This document shows, in pieces, positions 8,125-16,683 of a stretch of 36,656 nucleotides of DNA (within the stretch, counting starts at the first letter, position 1; every line of letters begins with the position of its first letter). Source of the stretch: Eubacterium sp. GTDB taxonomy: Bacteria; Bacillota; Clostridia; Lachnospirales; Lachnospiraceae. The position numbers were made by a program, and so were the translations under genes. The stretch is taken from NCBI GenBank assembly GCA_024681515.1, contig JAILAR010000069.1, forward strand, positions 1-36,656, given 5' to 3'. Under the pieces are notes generated by a model that was given only the letters and a program-made list of their open reading frames with translations, was not told the origin of the DNA and searched no databases.

Positions 8125-10674
8125 TTACTGCTTCGCTATTCTCTGTAATAGTTCATCCAGTCTCTGCTTCGCTATATTGAAATCTTCTTCGGAAATGCTT
8201 TCCTTTGCAAATCCTGCATGTTCCAGCATGCGGATCAGCTCTTCCAGGGTCGCCGAATCCACACGGTTCCCGTCCTGTTTGATCGGTTCCCGGTATTCCA
8301 TCCACTGCGTATCCGCTGCTCCTGCCTCGCGTCTCCGGTCATACAGACATTCCATCTGTTCCCGGTAATTCACACATTTGGAAAGCTCCGGATCCCGACG
8401 GCGTCGATGCATCGCCCTGCTGTAATACAGAACGAGCCGCTCTGACCAACTACCCTTCCGGTAGTTCACATGATACCGGTATACCGGTCTCAGTTTAAAT
8501 CTAAGGAAGATCAGGCCTCCCAACGCAAACAGCCCGAATGCAGAGAAGATGATGATCCGAACCACCTTGTCATTGATGGCGATCCGGAACCCACCGCCGC
8601 CGTCTCCACTGTCAGCCGCGTTGTCCTCATCACCGTCACCGAACCATTTATTAAAGTTTTCCCAGAAGGACGTTGTCCCGTCATCCTCATCTATGGTGGA
8701 GGACGGCGTTACCTCGACTACCTTCCAGCCCTTCCCTTCGATATAGATCTCCACCCAGGCATGGGCATTGGCGTCAGAAGCCTTCACCGTGATCAGTGCC
8801 GTACGTCCGAGCGCACTGTAACCGGAATAATACTGATCGTATTTTGCCTCACCGTCAGCCACCAGTTCTCCTCGGGTCAGCACCTGTTCATAGGAAATGG
8901 CATAGCCCTCGCAGTATCTTGCCGGAATGCCGATGGACCGGAATGCAAGGACCGCAGCACTGGCAAAATGCGCACAGTAACCCTTCTTGTTCTTTGTCAG
9001 GAAATAATTGATGAAGTCCTGTCTTCTCGGTGTTGCACCCGGACGGATGGTATAAGGCACATTTGCCTCATAGTACTCCGCCAGCCGCGCCACATTTTCC
9101 TCCGGCGTCAGCTTCTCAGACATGCCCGCATCCAGTACCAGGCCGTTTATGGCCGCCTGATTCGCGGGATCCACGGTGAGATATCCCGAATCGATGGCCG
9201 ATGGTTCCTCCAGTTGAAGAAGATCATCATCCGTCAAAGGATAGTATACCACTTCCTGGCTCTTTCCGCGATATAATTCTCCCTGTTCTTCATCAGAATA
9301 ATACGGGTGATAGGTCTGGGGCGCCGCTTCGATATTCTGAAGGATCATCACGCCGCGCGCTGCCTTCTCATCTCCGTCCTCATATGCCTGCCGAAGGGCT
9401 TCCGTCTCGCGAAGATTCTGTCCTTCCGGTGTCTTATAATCCTCCGGCTGCGACCAGTAATTCTCGCCCGGATGATAGTCCCTGCCGATCAGGTTCTTAA
9501 TGTACAGTGTATCATAACTATATGGCGTAAATGTGACCGACAGATCCGGCATATAATCCAGACGGATGGAATTCACTCCACCCAGCTCACCGCTGGCCAG
9601 ACCGCCGTTATTTGGATACCAGTTCCAAAGTGCGGAGAAGCCCAGCATGATCATGTTCTGAACATATTCCCGGGTCGCCTCCTTGTATGGGTTTTCCTCC
9701 CGGGAGTAGATATAGGTATCCTTGGGGTGGATCACATTCACGACTCCCGCGATCAGCACCACCAGCCCAAGCGTCACCAGCATACCCTGGCGAAGGGATT
9801 TGTGATCCAGCCCGTAGGAGATGCCCCATTTTCGGCGTTTGAAAATGTGATCGTTCCGGCTCAGGGTAAAATGCCGTCCGCATTTCAGAACAAAGGTCAT
9901 GCAGACACCGGAGATCACCATAAGAGAATACAGCAGCTCCGGCTCCTTCTCCATGTACAGCGCTATGAGATTGATGGTGATACCGAGGAACGCCGCGATC
10001 ATATATCGCGCACGGCGGAGGATATAATTGTTCAGCAGTATATTTGCCGCAATTCCGATCAGCGTCACTGCCACCGTCACTGCCACATAACGATTTGCGA
10101 TACGCTCGTTGTAATGCTGCAGACCTTCCGCATCGAAATAAATGGAGGCCCATTCATTTGTCTCATTGACGATGGCGTAGAACCCACTGTTGATATAGTC
10201 CCGGAACAGATACAGAGTCCCCGCATACACACCGAAGAAGACCAGATATCCCAGGTTCTCGGATTTCCAGCTGTGATAGAGGCATGCACAGAGCAGCGCC
10301 GTGATAAGGATCACCGCATGGAAGATCAGCCGTGAAAATTCGATTTCCATGGCCGTAAGATAACTTCCGAGACCGCCCGCCGTGATCAGATACACGATAA
10401 AGCCCTTGATCAGAAGTGTCCAGTACCGGTTCTCACCGATCTGATAAACGGACTGATCGATGGTCACCCCCTTGCAAATGGGGATCTCCCGAAGGTCCTC
10501 GTCCACCCACGCCGAACGCCGGATCCTTTTCTTCTCCGCCTTCGCCGCCTTCTTCTCCTCCTGTGTCAGAGGAACGTTTGGTGTGCCCGCTGCCTTCCCG
10601 CGTCTGCCGGTCACTCTTCCCGCTGCATTATCTGCCGTATTCAGTTGGTTAGTCCTGCTCGACAACCTCGGCAT
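8125..10674 (-). CDS. Membrane transglutaminase-like protein (TgpA type)
   Basis: An 849-residue protein with a basic cytoplasmic N-terminus, a cluster of about seven membrane helices (residues 85-315), a long extracytoplasmic region with the transglutaminase-like fold, another membrane helix (about 705-725) and a cytoplasmic tail. The catalytic cysteine is in GYCAHFAS (about C567) and the histidine in NAHAWVE (about H638). The third position, usually Asp in a VDPT motif, reads VEVT, so it seems to be Glu. MoxR-DUF58-TgpA operons are widespread and thought to act on envelope proteins. I chose the ATG at 10672-10674 because GGAG precedes it; an ATG 12 bases upstream is possible. The start overlaps the DUF58 gene by 26 bases. 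Confidence 0.88.
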   Translation of the reverse strand: MPRLSSRTNQLNTADNAAGRVTGRRGKAAGTPNVPLTQEEKKAAKAEKKRIRRSAWVDEDLREIPICKGVTIDQSVYQIGENRYWTLLIKGFIVYLITAGGLGSYLTAMEIEFSRLIFHAVILITALLCACLYHSWKSENLGYLVFFGVYAGTLYLFRDYINSGFYAIVNETNEWASIYFDAEGLQHYNERIANRYVAVTVAVTLIGIAANILLNNYILRRARYMIAAFLGITINLIALYMEKEPELLYSLMVISGVCMTFVLKCGRHFTLSRNDHIFKRRKWGISYGLDHKSLRQGMLVTLGLVVLIAGVVNVIHPKDTYIYSREENPYKEATREYVQNMIMLGFSALWNWYPNNGGLASGELGGVNSIRLDYMPDLSVTFTPYSYDTLYIKNLIGRDYHPGENYWSQPEDYKTPEGQNLRETEALRQAYEDGDEKAARGVMILQNIEAAPQTYHPYYSDEEQGELYRGKSQEVVYYPLTDDDLLQLEEPSAIDSGYLTVDPANQAAINGLVLDAGMSEKLTPEENVARLAEYYEANVPYTIRPGATPRRQDFINYFLTKNKKGYCAHFASAAVLAFRSIGIPARYCEGYAISYEQVLTRGELVADGEAKYDQYYSGYSALGRTALITVKASDANAHAWVEIYIEGKGWKVVEVTPSSTIDEDDGTTSFWENFNKWFGDGDEDNAADSGDGGGGFRIAINDKVVRIIIFSAFGLFALGGLIFLRFKLRPVYRYHVNYRKGSWSERLVLYYSRAMHRRRRDPELSKCVNYREQMECLYDRRREAGAADTQWMEYREPIKQDGNRVDSATLEELIRMLEHAGFAKESISEEDFNIAKQRLDELLQRIAKQ

Positions 10675-11689
10675 CTGCTTCTCCATTTCTGTTGCAAATA
10701 TGAACGTAGGCCTTCAGCTCGGGATGAATGCTCCGCATCAGTTCCCGTGTCTTGTCCCGATTCTCGTAAACTTTGTCGTAATAAAGGTCGGCATAGGCCA
10801 GGCGGAGGGCTTCCCGGCTCACGATCTGCCGCTCTTCAAAGGCAAACCGACCCTCACTCCACCACATCAGCCGGACATATACCTGCTCATCCACAAAGGA
10901 TTCGCAGACTCCGTAGGTCAGAGACAGGATCTCGTCCACCTGCTCGTCCTCACCGGAAAGCTCCGTCAGGATCACCATTTGCTGATCCGACATGGAGACC
11001 CGGTCCTTCACCATCAGAATGTCTCTCTTTGCAGAGAGCTTCCAGTGGATCGACATCAGTTTGTCCCCCGGAATGTACTCCCGGACATCCGATACATCCG
11101 AGAAATCGTGACCGCGTTTCATGGTCTCCTCGCTCTCCGTCATACCCTGGGACATATCGGACAGATTGCCTTTTTTCGTCACATCCCCGTGGGGATAGAT
11201 CACCACCTCGGTCGTGGTCTGTGATTTTTTTGAGAGAGATACGATCCCCAGCAGATCCCGCATGGTAAAGCCGTCCATCTGGTAGCGGTACAGGCCGTTC
11301 ATGGAGTATTTGATCGGGATCATCTGCTCGTAGGTGGAATGCATCTGAATGGGTACGGAGATCCGGGTGGTACCGGAATCCTGAAAGAAACAGTTCTCGG
11401 TCCGAAGGATCAGATTTGCGTCAAAAGAGAAAAGCCAGCTGCGGTTCACCACCCGAAGCCGGAGGTACCCCGGTTCGTCCCGGTACTGCTCCCGTTCCGG
11501 CGCCATAATCGTCACTTCCACAAACCGCCGCAATATGAATACCGCTCCGATGGACAGGAAAGGAACCACCGAAAGAATGATAAAGAGCATCAGAAAGAAA
11601 TGGCTCCGAAGGAACCAGAAAAGAAAGGTCACAAGCGCGTACTGGACCAGGTATGCAATGATTCTTGTTGTGTGGATCCGGGTTTTCAA
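10649..11689 (-). CDS. DUF58 domain protein (first MoxR operon)
   Basis: This roughly 346-residue protein has two N-terminal membrane helices (about residues 10-55), a beta-rich middle and the DUF58 core with VREYIPGDKLMSIHWKLSAKRD and a following hydrophobic strand. DUF58 proteins have a VWA-like fold and accompany MoxR ATPases. The likely start is TTG at 11687-11689 because AAGGAGA lies about seven bases before it; an upstream in-frame GTG (11711-11713) has no site. Its 3' end overlaps the transglutaminase start, suggesting coupled translation. A cloverleaf-like element separates it from moxR. Confidence 0.86.
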   Translation of the reverse strand: MKTRIHTTRIIAYLVQYALVTFLFWFLRSHFFLMLFIILSVVPFLSIGAVFILRRFVEVTIMAPEREQYRDEPGYLRLRVVNRSWLFSFDANLILRTENCFFQDSGTTRISVPIQMHSTYEQMIPIKYSMNGLYRYQMDGFTMRDLLGIVSLSKKSQTTTEVVIYPHGDVTKKGNLSDMSQGMTESEETMKRGHDFSDVSDVREYIPGDKLMSIHWKLSAKRDILMVKDRVSMSDQQMVILTELSGEDEQVDEILSLTYGVCESFVDEQVYVRLMWWSEGRFAFEERQIVSREALRLAYADLYYDKVYENRDKTRELMRSIHPELKAYVHICNRNGEADAEVVEQD

Positions 11690-11732
11690 TCGGGGGTCTC
11701 CTTGTAATTCCACAATGATCTGTTCATATCAT

Positions 11733-11866
11733 ATGAGCCATGCTGCCCTCTCCGATTGCTACGCAATCGTCGAGGTCACGGCATTCGCCGTATAGTCCTG
11801 CGCTGACAACGCTTTGTTCGTGAGCAAGCTCACACAAAGCGTGTCGCGCAGTCCTGCATGGCTCAT
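11733..11866 (-). other. Cloverleaf-like inverted-repeat element between moxR and the DUF58 gene
   Basis: An 11-bp closing pair (11733-11743 with 11856-11866, ATGAGCCATGC and its complement) encloses three hairpins: GATTGC/GCAATC (11754-11768), CGGC/GCCG (11779-11790), and a long, nearly perfect stem of about 18 bp at 11798-11851 with GTGAGC/GCTCAC at its tip. The closing strand starts at the moxR stop codon. It could be a stabilising 3' structure, a processing site that sets the MoxR to DUF58 ratio, or a small nonautonomous mobile element. Confidence 0.7.
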
Positions 11867-12807
11867 TACTCGCGCAAACTTCGCGGTGCAGGTACCATTT
11901 CCAGAAGGGTGCGGATGGCGCCGTCCATGTTCACGCCCTGAGCGCGGGTCCGCTGTCCCAGCTTCACCCTGTGTCCCAGGGTCTCACGGGTAACTGCCTG
12001 CACGTCCTCTGCCGTGACAAAATTCCGCCCGGCGATCACTGCCATGGCCTTTGCCATTTTCAGGATTGCTATGGTTCCGCGGGGGCTGGCCCCCATGGAG
12101 AAAAGATCACTGGTACGAGTTGTTTCAACCAGATTTACGATATACTCATAGATCACATCATGAACGTAGAGATCATTGGACTCCTGCCGGAGCGCCTTCA
12201 GCTCCTCCACGCCCAGCACCGCTTCCACCGTATTGATGGGATTTAATGCATTTCCCTTCAGGATCTTCACCGCATCCTCATGCTCCGGATATCCCATGGA
12301 AAGACATACCATGAACCGGTCCAGCTGGGACTCCGGAAGCAGCTGGGTACCCGAAGAACCGTAAGGATTTTCCGTTGCGATCACGACGAAAGGATCCGGA
12401 AGCCGGCGGGTCACGCCGTCCACCGTAGCCGTTCCCTCTTCCATGACCTCCAGCAGCGCGGACTGGGTCTTCGGAGACGTACGGTTGATCTCATCCGCCA
12501 GGAACAGATTACAGAAGACCGAACCTGCACGGTACTCAAATTCCTTGGTAGCGCTGTTGTACATGGAGAAGCCCAGGATATCACTGGGCAGTACGTCCGG
12601 TGTAAACTGCACGCGCTTGTAATCCAGGGACAGTGCCCTTGCAAAGGCCGTTGCCAGCGTGGTCTTTCCGACACCGGGGATATCCTCCATCAGGATATGT
12701 CCCCCTGCGATCACCGCCGCCAGAACCTTCCGGACGACATGCTCCTTACCCTTGATCACCTTATTTACATTGTCCTGCACCAGCTGGATCTTTTGTACGT
12801 CTGCCAT
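11866..12807 (-). CDS. MoxR-family AAA+ ATPase (first operon)
   Basis: This 313-residue protein has the MoxR layout: Walker A in PGVGKTT (about 44-50), Walker B in LFLADEINR, the conserved RTSPKTQSALLEVMEE helix, sensor 1 in IATENP, the arginine-finger region QLDRF, and a C-terminal lid with SMGASPRGTIAILKMAKA and a GHRVKL motif. MoxR ATPases are thought to be chaperones that mature or assemble partner VWA-type proteins. The ATG at 12805-12807 has GAGG seven bases upstream; an upstream in-frame ATG has none. It is first in the operon with DUF58, transglutaminase and DUF4230 genes. A promoter candidate lies at 12970-12999. Confidence 0.93.
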   Translation of the reverse strand: MADVQKIQLVQDNVNKVIKGKEHVVRKVLAAVIAGGHILMEDIPGVGKTTLATAFARALSLDYKRVQFTPDVLPSDILGFSMYNSATKEFEYRAGSVFCNLFLADEINRTSPKTQSALLEVMEEGTATVDGVTRRLPDPFVVIATENPYGSSGTQLLPESQLDRFMVCLSMGYPEHEDAVKILKGNALNPINTVEAVLGVEELKALRQESNDLYVHDVIYEYIVNLVETTRTSDLFSMGASPRGTIAILKMAKAMAVIAGRNFVTAEDVQAVTRETLGHRVKLGQRTRAQGVNMDGAIRTLLEMVPAPRSLRE

Positions 12808-12969
12808 ACGATTCCTCATTTCTTTCTGTTTCGCAATTGATTTCGTTGGGTGTGTACCAACTCATGTTTGAGATTTTCCTGTATTTTTGCAACAGGCTAT
12901 ACAAAGTTATTGTATCATTTCTCCACCGATTCCGCATTATAATTATTCTTAACACACCCTGCTGTTTGT

Positions 12970-12999
12970 ATTATATCGAAAAAAAGAGTTTTCTGACAA
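12970..12999 (-). promoter_or_regulatory. Candidate promoter of the first MoxR operon
   Basis: On the minus strand TTGTCA (12994-12999) is followed after 18 bases by TATAAT (12970-12975). It would give a leader of about 155 bases. The interval from here to the moxR start holds no other gene that I can support. Confidence 0.55.
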
Positions 13000-13010
13000 A
13001 TGCTTAATTC

Positions 13011-13042
13011 GAATATCGTGATATTCAAGAACGGAATATCAC
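13011..13042. promoter_or_regulatory. Overlapping dyads upstream of the pyk promoter
   Basis: GAATATC (13011-13017) can pair with GATATTC (13020-13026), and GTGATATTC (13018-13026) can pair with GAATATCAC (13034-13042). The middle arm is shared, so this may be a double operator. It lies 45 bases upstream of the pyk -35 and just outside the divergent moxR -35. Confidence 0.4.
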
Positions 13043-13086
13043 TCTGTCATGGCACGAGACAATCTTCCTTAAGGCCTCCGCTTTCC

Positions 13087-13115
13087 TTGAAAAAACCTTC
13101 CCCACATGGTATAGT
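13087..13115 (+). promoter_or_regulatory. pyk promoter
   Basis: TTGAAA (13087-13092) and TATAGT (13110-13115) are 17 bases apart. The start codon is about 60 bases downstream of the expected transcription start. Confidence 0.75.
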
Positions 13116-13179
13116 GGAGGCATGTCAGATAATCCCACGGAGCGCTTTAGATGCGAACGTGAAACAAGGAGGATATCCT

Positions 13180-14601
13180 ATGCGTAAAACGAAAGTCATC
13201 GCAACCATCGGTCCCGCCAGCGAAAATGAAGAGACCTTTACGGCCCTCTGCCGCGCCGGCCTGAACGTGGCGCGTCTGAATTTTTCTCACGGTACCCACG
13301 AGGAACATAAAAAGAAGATCGATCTGATCAGGAAAGTTCGGAGCAAGCTCTGCCTGCCCATCGCCATCATGCTGGACACCAAGGGCCCGGAGTACCGGAT
13401 CAAAACCTTTGAAAACCATAAAGTAGAGATCGGCGAAGGCGATACCTTCACCTTCACCACCGAAGACATCGTCGGCAATCAGGAACGGGTATCCGTAAGC
13501 TACGAGCATCTGATCGAGGATCTGTCCGTCGGCGACAGGATCCTGGTGAATAACGGCCTGGTGATCTTTGAGGTCACGGAGCTGCGCGGCAGGGATGCCG
13601 TCTGCAAATGTCTCTCCGGCGGTGTACTCTCCGACCGGAAGAGCATGAATTTCCCGAACAAGGTCCTGAAACAGGTTTTCCTCAGTGAGCAGGACAAATC
13701 CGATCTGCTCTTCGGTATCGAGCAGGGGGTTGAGTATGTGGCAGCCTCCTTTGTATCCTGCAAGGATGACGTGGCATCCCTCCGTGAGTTCCTGAACGAA
13801 CACGGCGGCCGGGACATCGACATCATCGCAAAGATTGAAAACCGCTCCGGTGTGGACAATATCGATGAGATCTGCGAGATCGCCGACGGCATCATGATCG
13901 CCCGCGGCGACCTGGGCGTGGAGATCCCGGCAGTGGAGGTTCCCGCCATCCAGAAGCACCTCATCACCAAGTGCCGCATGCTGGGCACCCGTGTCATCAC
14001 TGCCACGGAAATGCTGGAATCCATGATCGAGAAGCCGCGTCCCACCCGTGCAGAGGTATCCGACGTGGCCAACGCCGTATACGACGGAACCTCCGCAGTC
14101 ATGTTGTCCGGCGAAACCGCTTCCGGCAAGTATCCCGTGGAAGCGCTCCGCACCATGATACAGACCGTGGAGGCCACCGAAGCCACCATCCACTACACGA
14201 AACGTTTCAAAGCTCTGGACGTGGAGATCCGCAACAATCTGGATGCGGTGTCCCACTCCACCTGCTCCATGGCCATCGATGTAAATGCAAAATGCATCAT
14301 CGTCAATTCTCTGTCCGGCCGTACTGCCCGCATGGTCAGCCGTTTCCGCTGCCCGGTGGACATTATCGGCATGACCACCTCCGAGAAGGTCTGGAGAAAG
14401 CTGAACCTCTCCTGGGGCGTGACTCCGATGCTCTGCGGCATTTACGATTCCATGGAATCCATGTTCTCCAACGCGGTTCGTGAAGCCACCCGTGTTCTGG
14501 GCCTGAAACCTGGGGACAATGTCGTACTGACAGGCGGTATCATGGACGGTCACAGCGGAAATACAAACATCATCAAGGTGGAGTGCATCGAGGAGTCATA
14601 G
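13180..14601 (+). CDS. pyk: Pyruvate kinase
   Basis: This 473-residue enzyme transfers phosphate from phosphoenolpyruvate to ADP, the last step of glycolysis. It starts MRKTKVIATIGPASEN and has the substrate and metal motifs LNFSHGT, MLDTKGPE, IAKIENRSGVDN with the active lysine, IMIARGDLGVEIP, and TRAEVSDVANAVYDGTSAVM followed by LSGETASGKYP. The position after GPE is Tyr (GPEYR) where most homologues have Ile. The C-terminal allosteric domain is present, but there is no extra PEP-utiliser domain as in Bacillus and some Clostridia. The frame is open upstream, but the ATG at 13180 has AAGGAGG seven bases before it. It is monocistronic, with its own promoter and terminator. Confidence 0.97.
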   Translation: MRKTKVIATIGPASENEETFTALCRAGLNVARLNFSHGTHEEHKKKIDLIRKVRSKLCLPIAIMLDTKGPEYRIKTFENHKVEIGEGDTFTFTTEDIVGNQERVSVSYEHLIEDLSVGDRILVNNGLVIFEVTELRGRDAVCKCLSGGVLSDRKSMNFPNKVLKQVFLSEQDKSDLLFGIEQGVEYVAASFVSCKDDVASLREFLNEHGGRDIDIIAKIENRSGVDNIDEICEIADGIMIARGDLGVEIPAVEVPAIQKHLITKCRMLGTRVITATEMLESMIEKPRPTRAEVSDVANAVYDGTSAVMLSGETASGKYPVEALRTMIQTVEATEATIHYTKRFKALDVEIRNNLDAVSHSTCSMAIDVNAKCIIVNSLSGRTARMVSRFRCPVDIIGMTTSEKVWRKLNLSWGVTPMLCGIYDSMESMFSNAVREATRVLGLKPGDNVVLTGGIMDGHSGNTNIIKVECIEES

Positions 14602-14649
14602 CCGCATCGAGCAGGATCGGCAGCATCCCGTCATCTCGCCTGTGTATAA

Positions 14650-14697
14650 GAAAACCCGGAACGTGTGGCAGTAATATGACACATGTCCCGGGTTTTA
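14650..14697 (+). terminator. pyk terminator
   Basis: A long hairpin with AAAACCCGG and CCCGGGTTTT at its base and a paired GTGT/ACAC segment nearer the loop is followed by TTTTATATT. It lies 50 bases after the pyk stop and could also stop minus-strand transcription from the Bat operon. Confidence 0.8.
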
Positions 14698-14762
14698 TAT
14701 TAATACCTGTTCCATTTTCACCTTTATGCAACCGGTGCAGACCGATCACCGGTGCTTTTTGA

Positions 14763-15656
14763 TCACCAGTTCTTCCCGTTGGAGTTTTGTCCGCCGCCTC
14801 CGCCCTGCTGCTGATCTCCGCTTGCATCCCACTGGGACTGCTGCTTCTGCTGTTCCTCAGCGCGTTCCTGAAGGGCTTCCTTCTGCTGCTCTTCCAGCTG
14901 CTCGCGGATCTTCTTCTCCTGCTCGGTTTCCTTATTCTGATCCTGATCCTGGTTCTGATCCTGATCTTTGTTCTGATCCTGGTTCTGATCCTGATTGTCC
15001 TGGTCATCCCCGTCCTGCTGATCCTGATCCGGCGGATTCTCCAGCTTATCGATCATATCGTCGATATCTTTCTTTAACTGCTCTGCCTCTTCGCTGTGGC
15101 CGTCATCCTCCACAGGACCTGCACACTGATGGGCCGTCAGAACCGTTCTGGCCGCACGGAGCTGCTGGATCGCATTCTGAACCTTCTTCTCCGTACTCAG
15201 ATCATTAAAGTCGATCTTCTTGATCATAGCCAGCGCCAGATTGATCCGGATCGGACATTCCTTATACTTGGGCGGATCCATATCCAGTGCCTGTTTATAG
15301 TACCCGATGGCACGGGAGTAATCGCCTTCCTTATAGGCCACATTTCCGAGATTATAGTAAGGCAGATACCGTTCCACAAGATTCAGCTTCTTCAGGCTCT
15401 CCTCCTGCTCCGTCTGGTAATCTCCGCCTTCATACGCCTTGACGAATTTCCGGTTCATCATGTATCGGATCCCGATGTACAAACCGAAAGCCAGAAGGAA
15501 AAGAACCAGCACATCCATCCAGAACATGAACATTCTGGGATTCTTCAGCCGAAAACGTTTTTTCTTTTTTCCGCCGGCCTTCCCCGTCTCTTCTTTTGTT
15601 TCCGTTATTACGGTGATTTCCTTTTTCTCAGTTTTTTTGTCCGTATTCTTACTCAT
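14763..15656 (-). CDS. TPR-containing membrane protein, BatC-like
   Basis: This 297-residue protein has a charged N-terminus, one membrane helix (about residues 43-66), TPR-type repeats (YLPYYNLGNVAYKEGDYSRAIGYYKQAL split around 98-125), and a C-terminal low-complexity region rich in Asp, Asn, Gln and Glu, ending in a Gly/Gln/Asn tail. The TPR-plus-acidic-tail form and its place after two VWA genes match BatC of Bat (aerotolerance) operons, whose function is still unclear. The start is the ATG at 15654-15656, with a purine-rich GGAAGG upstream. It is the last gene of the second MoxR operon. Confidence 0.78.
   Translation of the reverse strand: MSKNTDKKTEKKEITVITETKEETGKAGGKKKKRFRLKNPRMFMFWMDVLVLFLLAFGLYIGIRYMMNRKFVKAYEGGDYQTEQEESLKKLNLVERYLPYYNLGNVAYKEGDYSRAIGYYKQALDMDPPKYKECPIRINLALAMIKKIDFNDLSTEKKVQNAIQQLRAARTVLTAHQCAGPVEDDGHSEEAEQLKKDIDDMIDKLENPPDQDQQDGDDQDNQDQNQDQNKDQDQNQDQDQNKETEQEKKIREQLEEQQKEALQERAEEQQKQQSQWDASGDQQQGGGGGQNSNGKNW
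14930..15035 (-). repeat. In-gene short tandem repeat coding for Gln-Asp-Gln-Asn units
   Basis: Twelve-base units resembling CAGGATCAGAAC repeat imperfectly within the BatC-like gene and encode the QDQN-rich spacer. This is a slippage-prone coding repeat. It has no spacers and is not a CRISPR array. Confidence 0.8.
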
Positions 15657-15717
15657 AGAAAGGCACCTTCCTTTCCCGGGGGTTCTCCCGTATTTGCCGC
15701 CTTTTCCACAGTTTCTG

Positions 15718-16683
15718 TTACAGTCTCCGCTCCAGCAGAAGTCCGATCAGTTCCCAGATCAGAAGCGCTGCCAGAACCGCACCGAGATAGAACGTGATAT
15801 CCTCATAGGTGATCATTTCCGCTTCTTCCATGCGGATACTGCTGCCGCTCTTGATGGCATCCATCATGTAGCTGACCTCGGACGCATCCCGCACATTCAG
15901 ATATTCCACCTGAAAATCCTTTGCGATCTTCTGCAGATTCTCTTCATTGAGCGTGGAAACCGCATCCGTATTATTCTCCCGGTCCTGCACATATTTCCGG
16001 GAATAGCCGTTATCCGCCTGCATCTTCCCGCCTTGTTTGGTACCGAAACCAAGCACGGCACCGCCGTCCACATACTGCTCCAGCTCCGCAAAACTACCGA
16101 GCTGGGATCCGTCCGTGATTTCTCCGTCGCTGATGAAGAAGATGATGGTCTTCCTCTCCTCTTTCTTGGACGAAGAAATGAGAAGATCCTTTATTTCATC
16201 GTAGGGCACATTCAGGTTACTGCCCGTAGCATAATAGATATCCGGCTGCTTAATGGTGGAAAAAGCATCCGACACACTGCGTGCATCCTGGGTAAAGGGT
16301 GCCAGGATCTGCGCTCGGTTATCAAATCGGATCAATGCGAAATTACTTCCTGCGAGCTCCTGCAAAATATAATCGCAGGTTTCCTGCACACCGTCCATGC
16401 GCGTCTTGCCGTTCCCATAGTCCTCCGCCCACATACTGATGGTGGAGTCCACAACGAACAGCACGTCGATATTCTTCAGCTCGATCTCGGCATTATACCG
16501 CTTCACGGAGGGCCGAAGATTGAGAAGAAATACCAGTGTCAGGATCAGGATCAACCTGGCCGTGGACAGGATCTTCTTCCATACCTTATCCTTCCGCCGG
16601 AAAACCGTAATCAGCAGCAGGATCAGCACGACCGACAGTACAGGAACCACGATGTAATTGGAAAGTACCGGATTCGTAATCAT
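15718..16683 (-). CDS. VWA-domain membrane protein, BatA/BatB-like (second of pair)
   Basis: This 321-residue protein has two N-terminal helices (about 8-26 and 40-58), an extracytoplasmic von Willebrand A domain and a C-terminal helix (about 295-315). The metal-ion-dependent adhesion site is visible as DSTIS near residue 80, a threonine/glycine segment ATGSN, and SDGE after a hydrophobic strand. The first motif has Thr in place of the middle Ser, which is a tolerated variant. Its ATG overlaps the stop of the preceding VWA gene by four bases (ATGA), so the two are translationally coupled and probably act as a pair. Confidence 0.88.
   Translation of the reverse strand: MITNPVLSNYIVVPVLSVVLILLLITVFRRKDKVWKKILSTARLILILTLVFLLNLRPSVKRYNAEIELKNIDVLFVVDSTISMWAEDYGNGKTRMDGVQETCDYILQELAGSNFALIRFDNRAQILAPFTQDARSVSDAFSTIKQPDIYYATGSNLNVPYDEIKDLLISSSKKEERKTIIFFISDGEITDGSQLGSFAELEQYVDGGAVLGFGTKQGGKMQADNGYSRKYVQDRENNTDAVSTLNEENLQKIAKDFQVEYLNVRDASEVSYMMDAIKSGSSIRMEEAEMITYEDITFYLGAVLAALLIWELIGLLLERRL

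Noticed and set aside
13147-14553. A 468-codon open frame antisense to pyk
   Set aside because: It mirrors pyk exactly, has no ribosome site or family motifs, and pyk has full motif support.
14930-15035. CRISPR array
   Set aside because: The repeats are short, contiguous, in frame and code for a QDQN-rich linker; there are no spacers.
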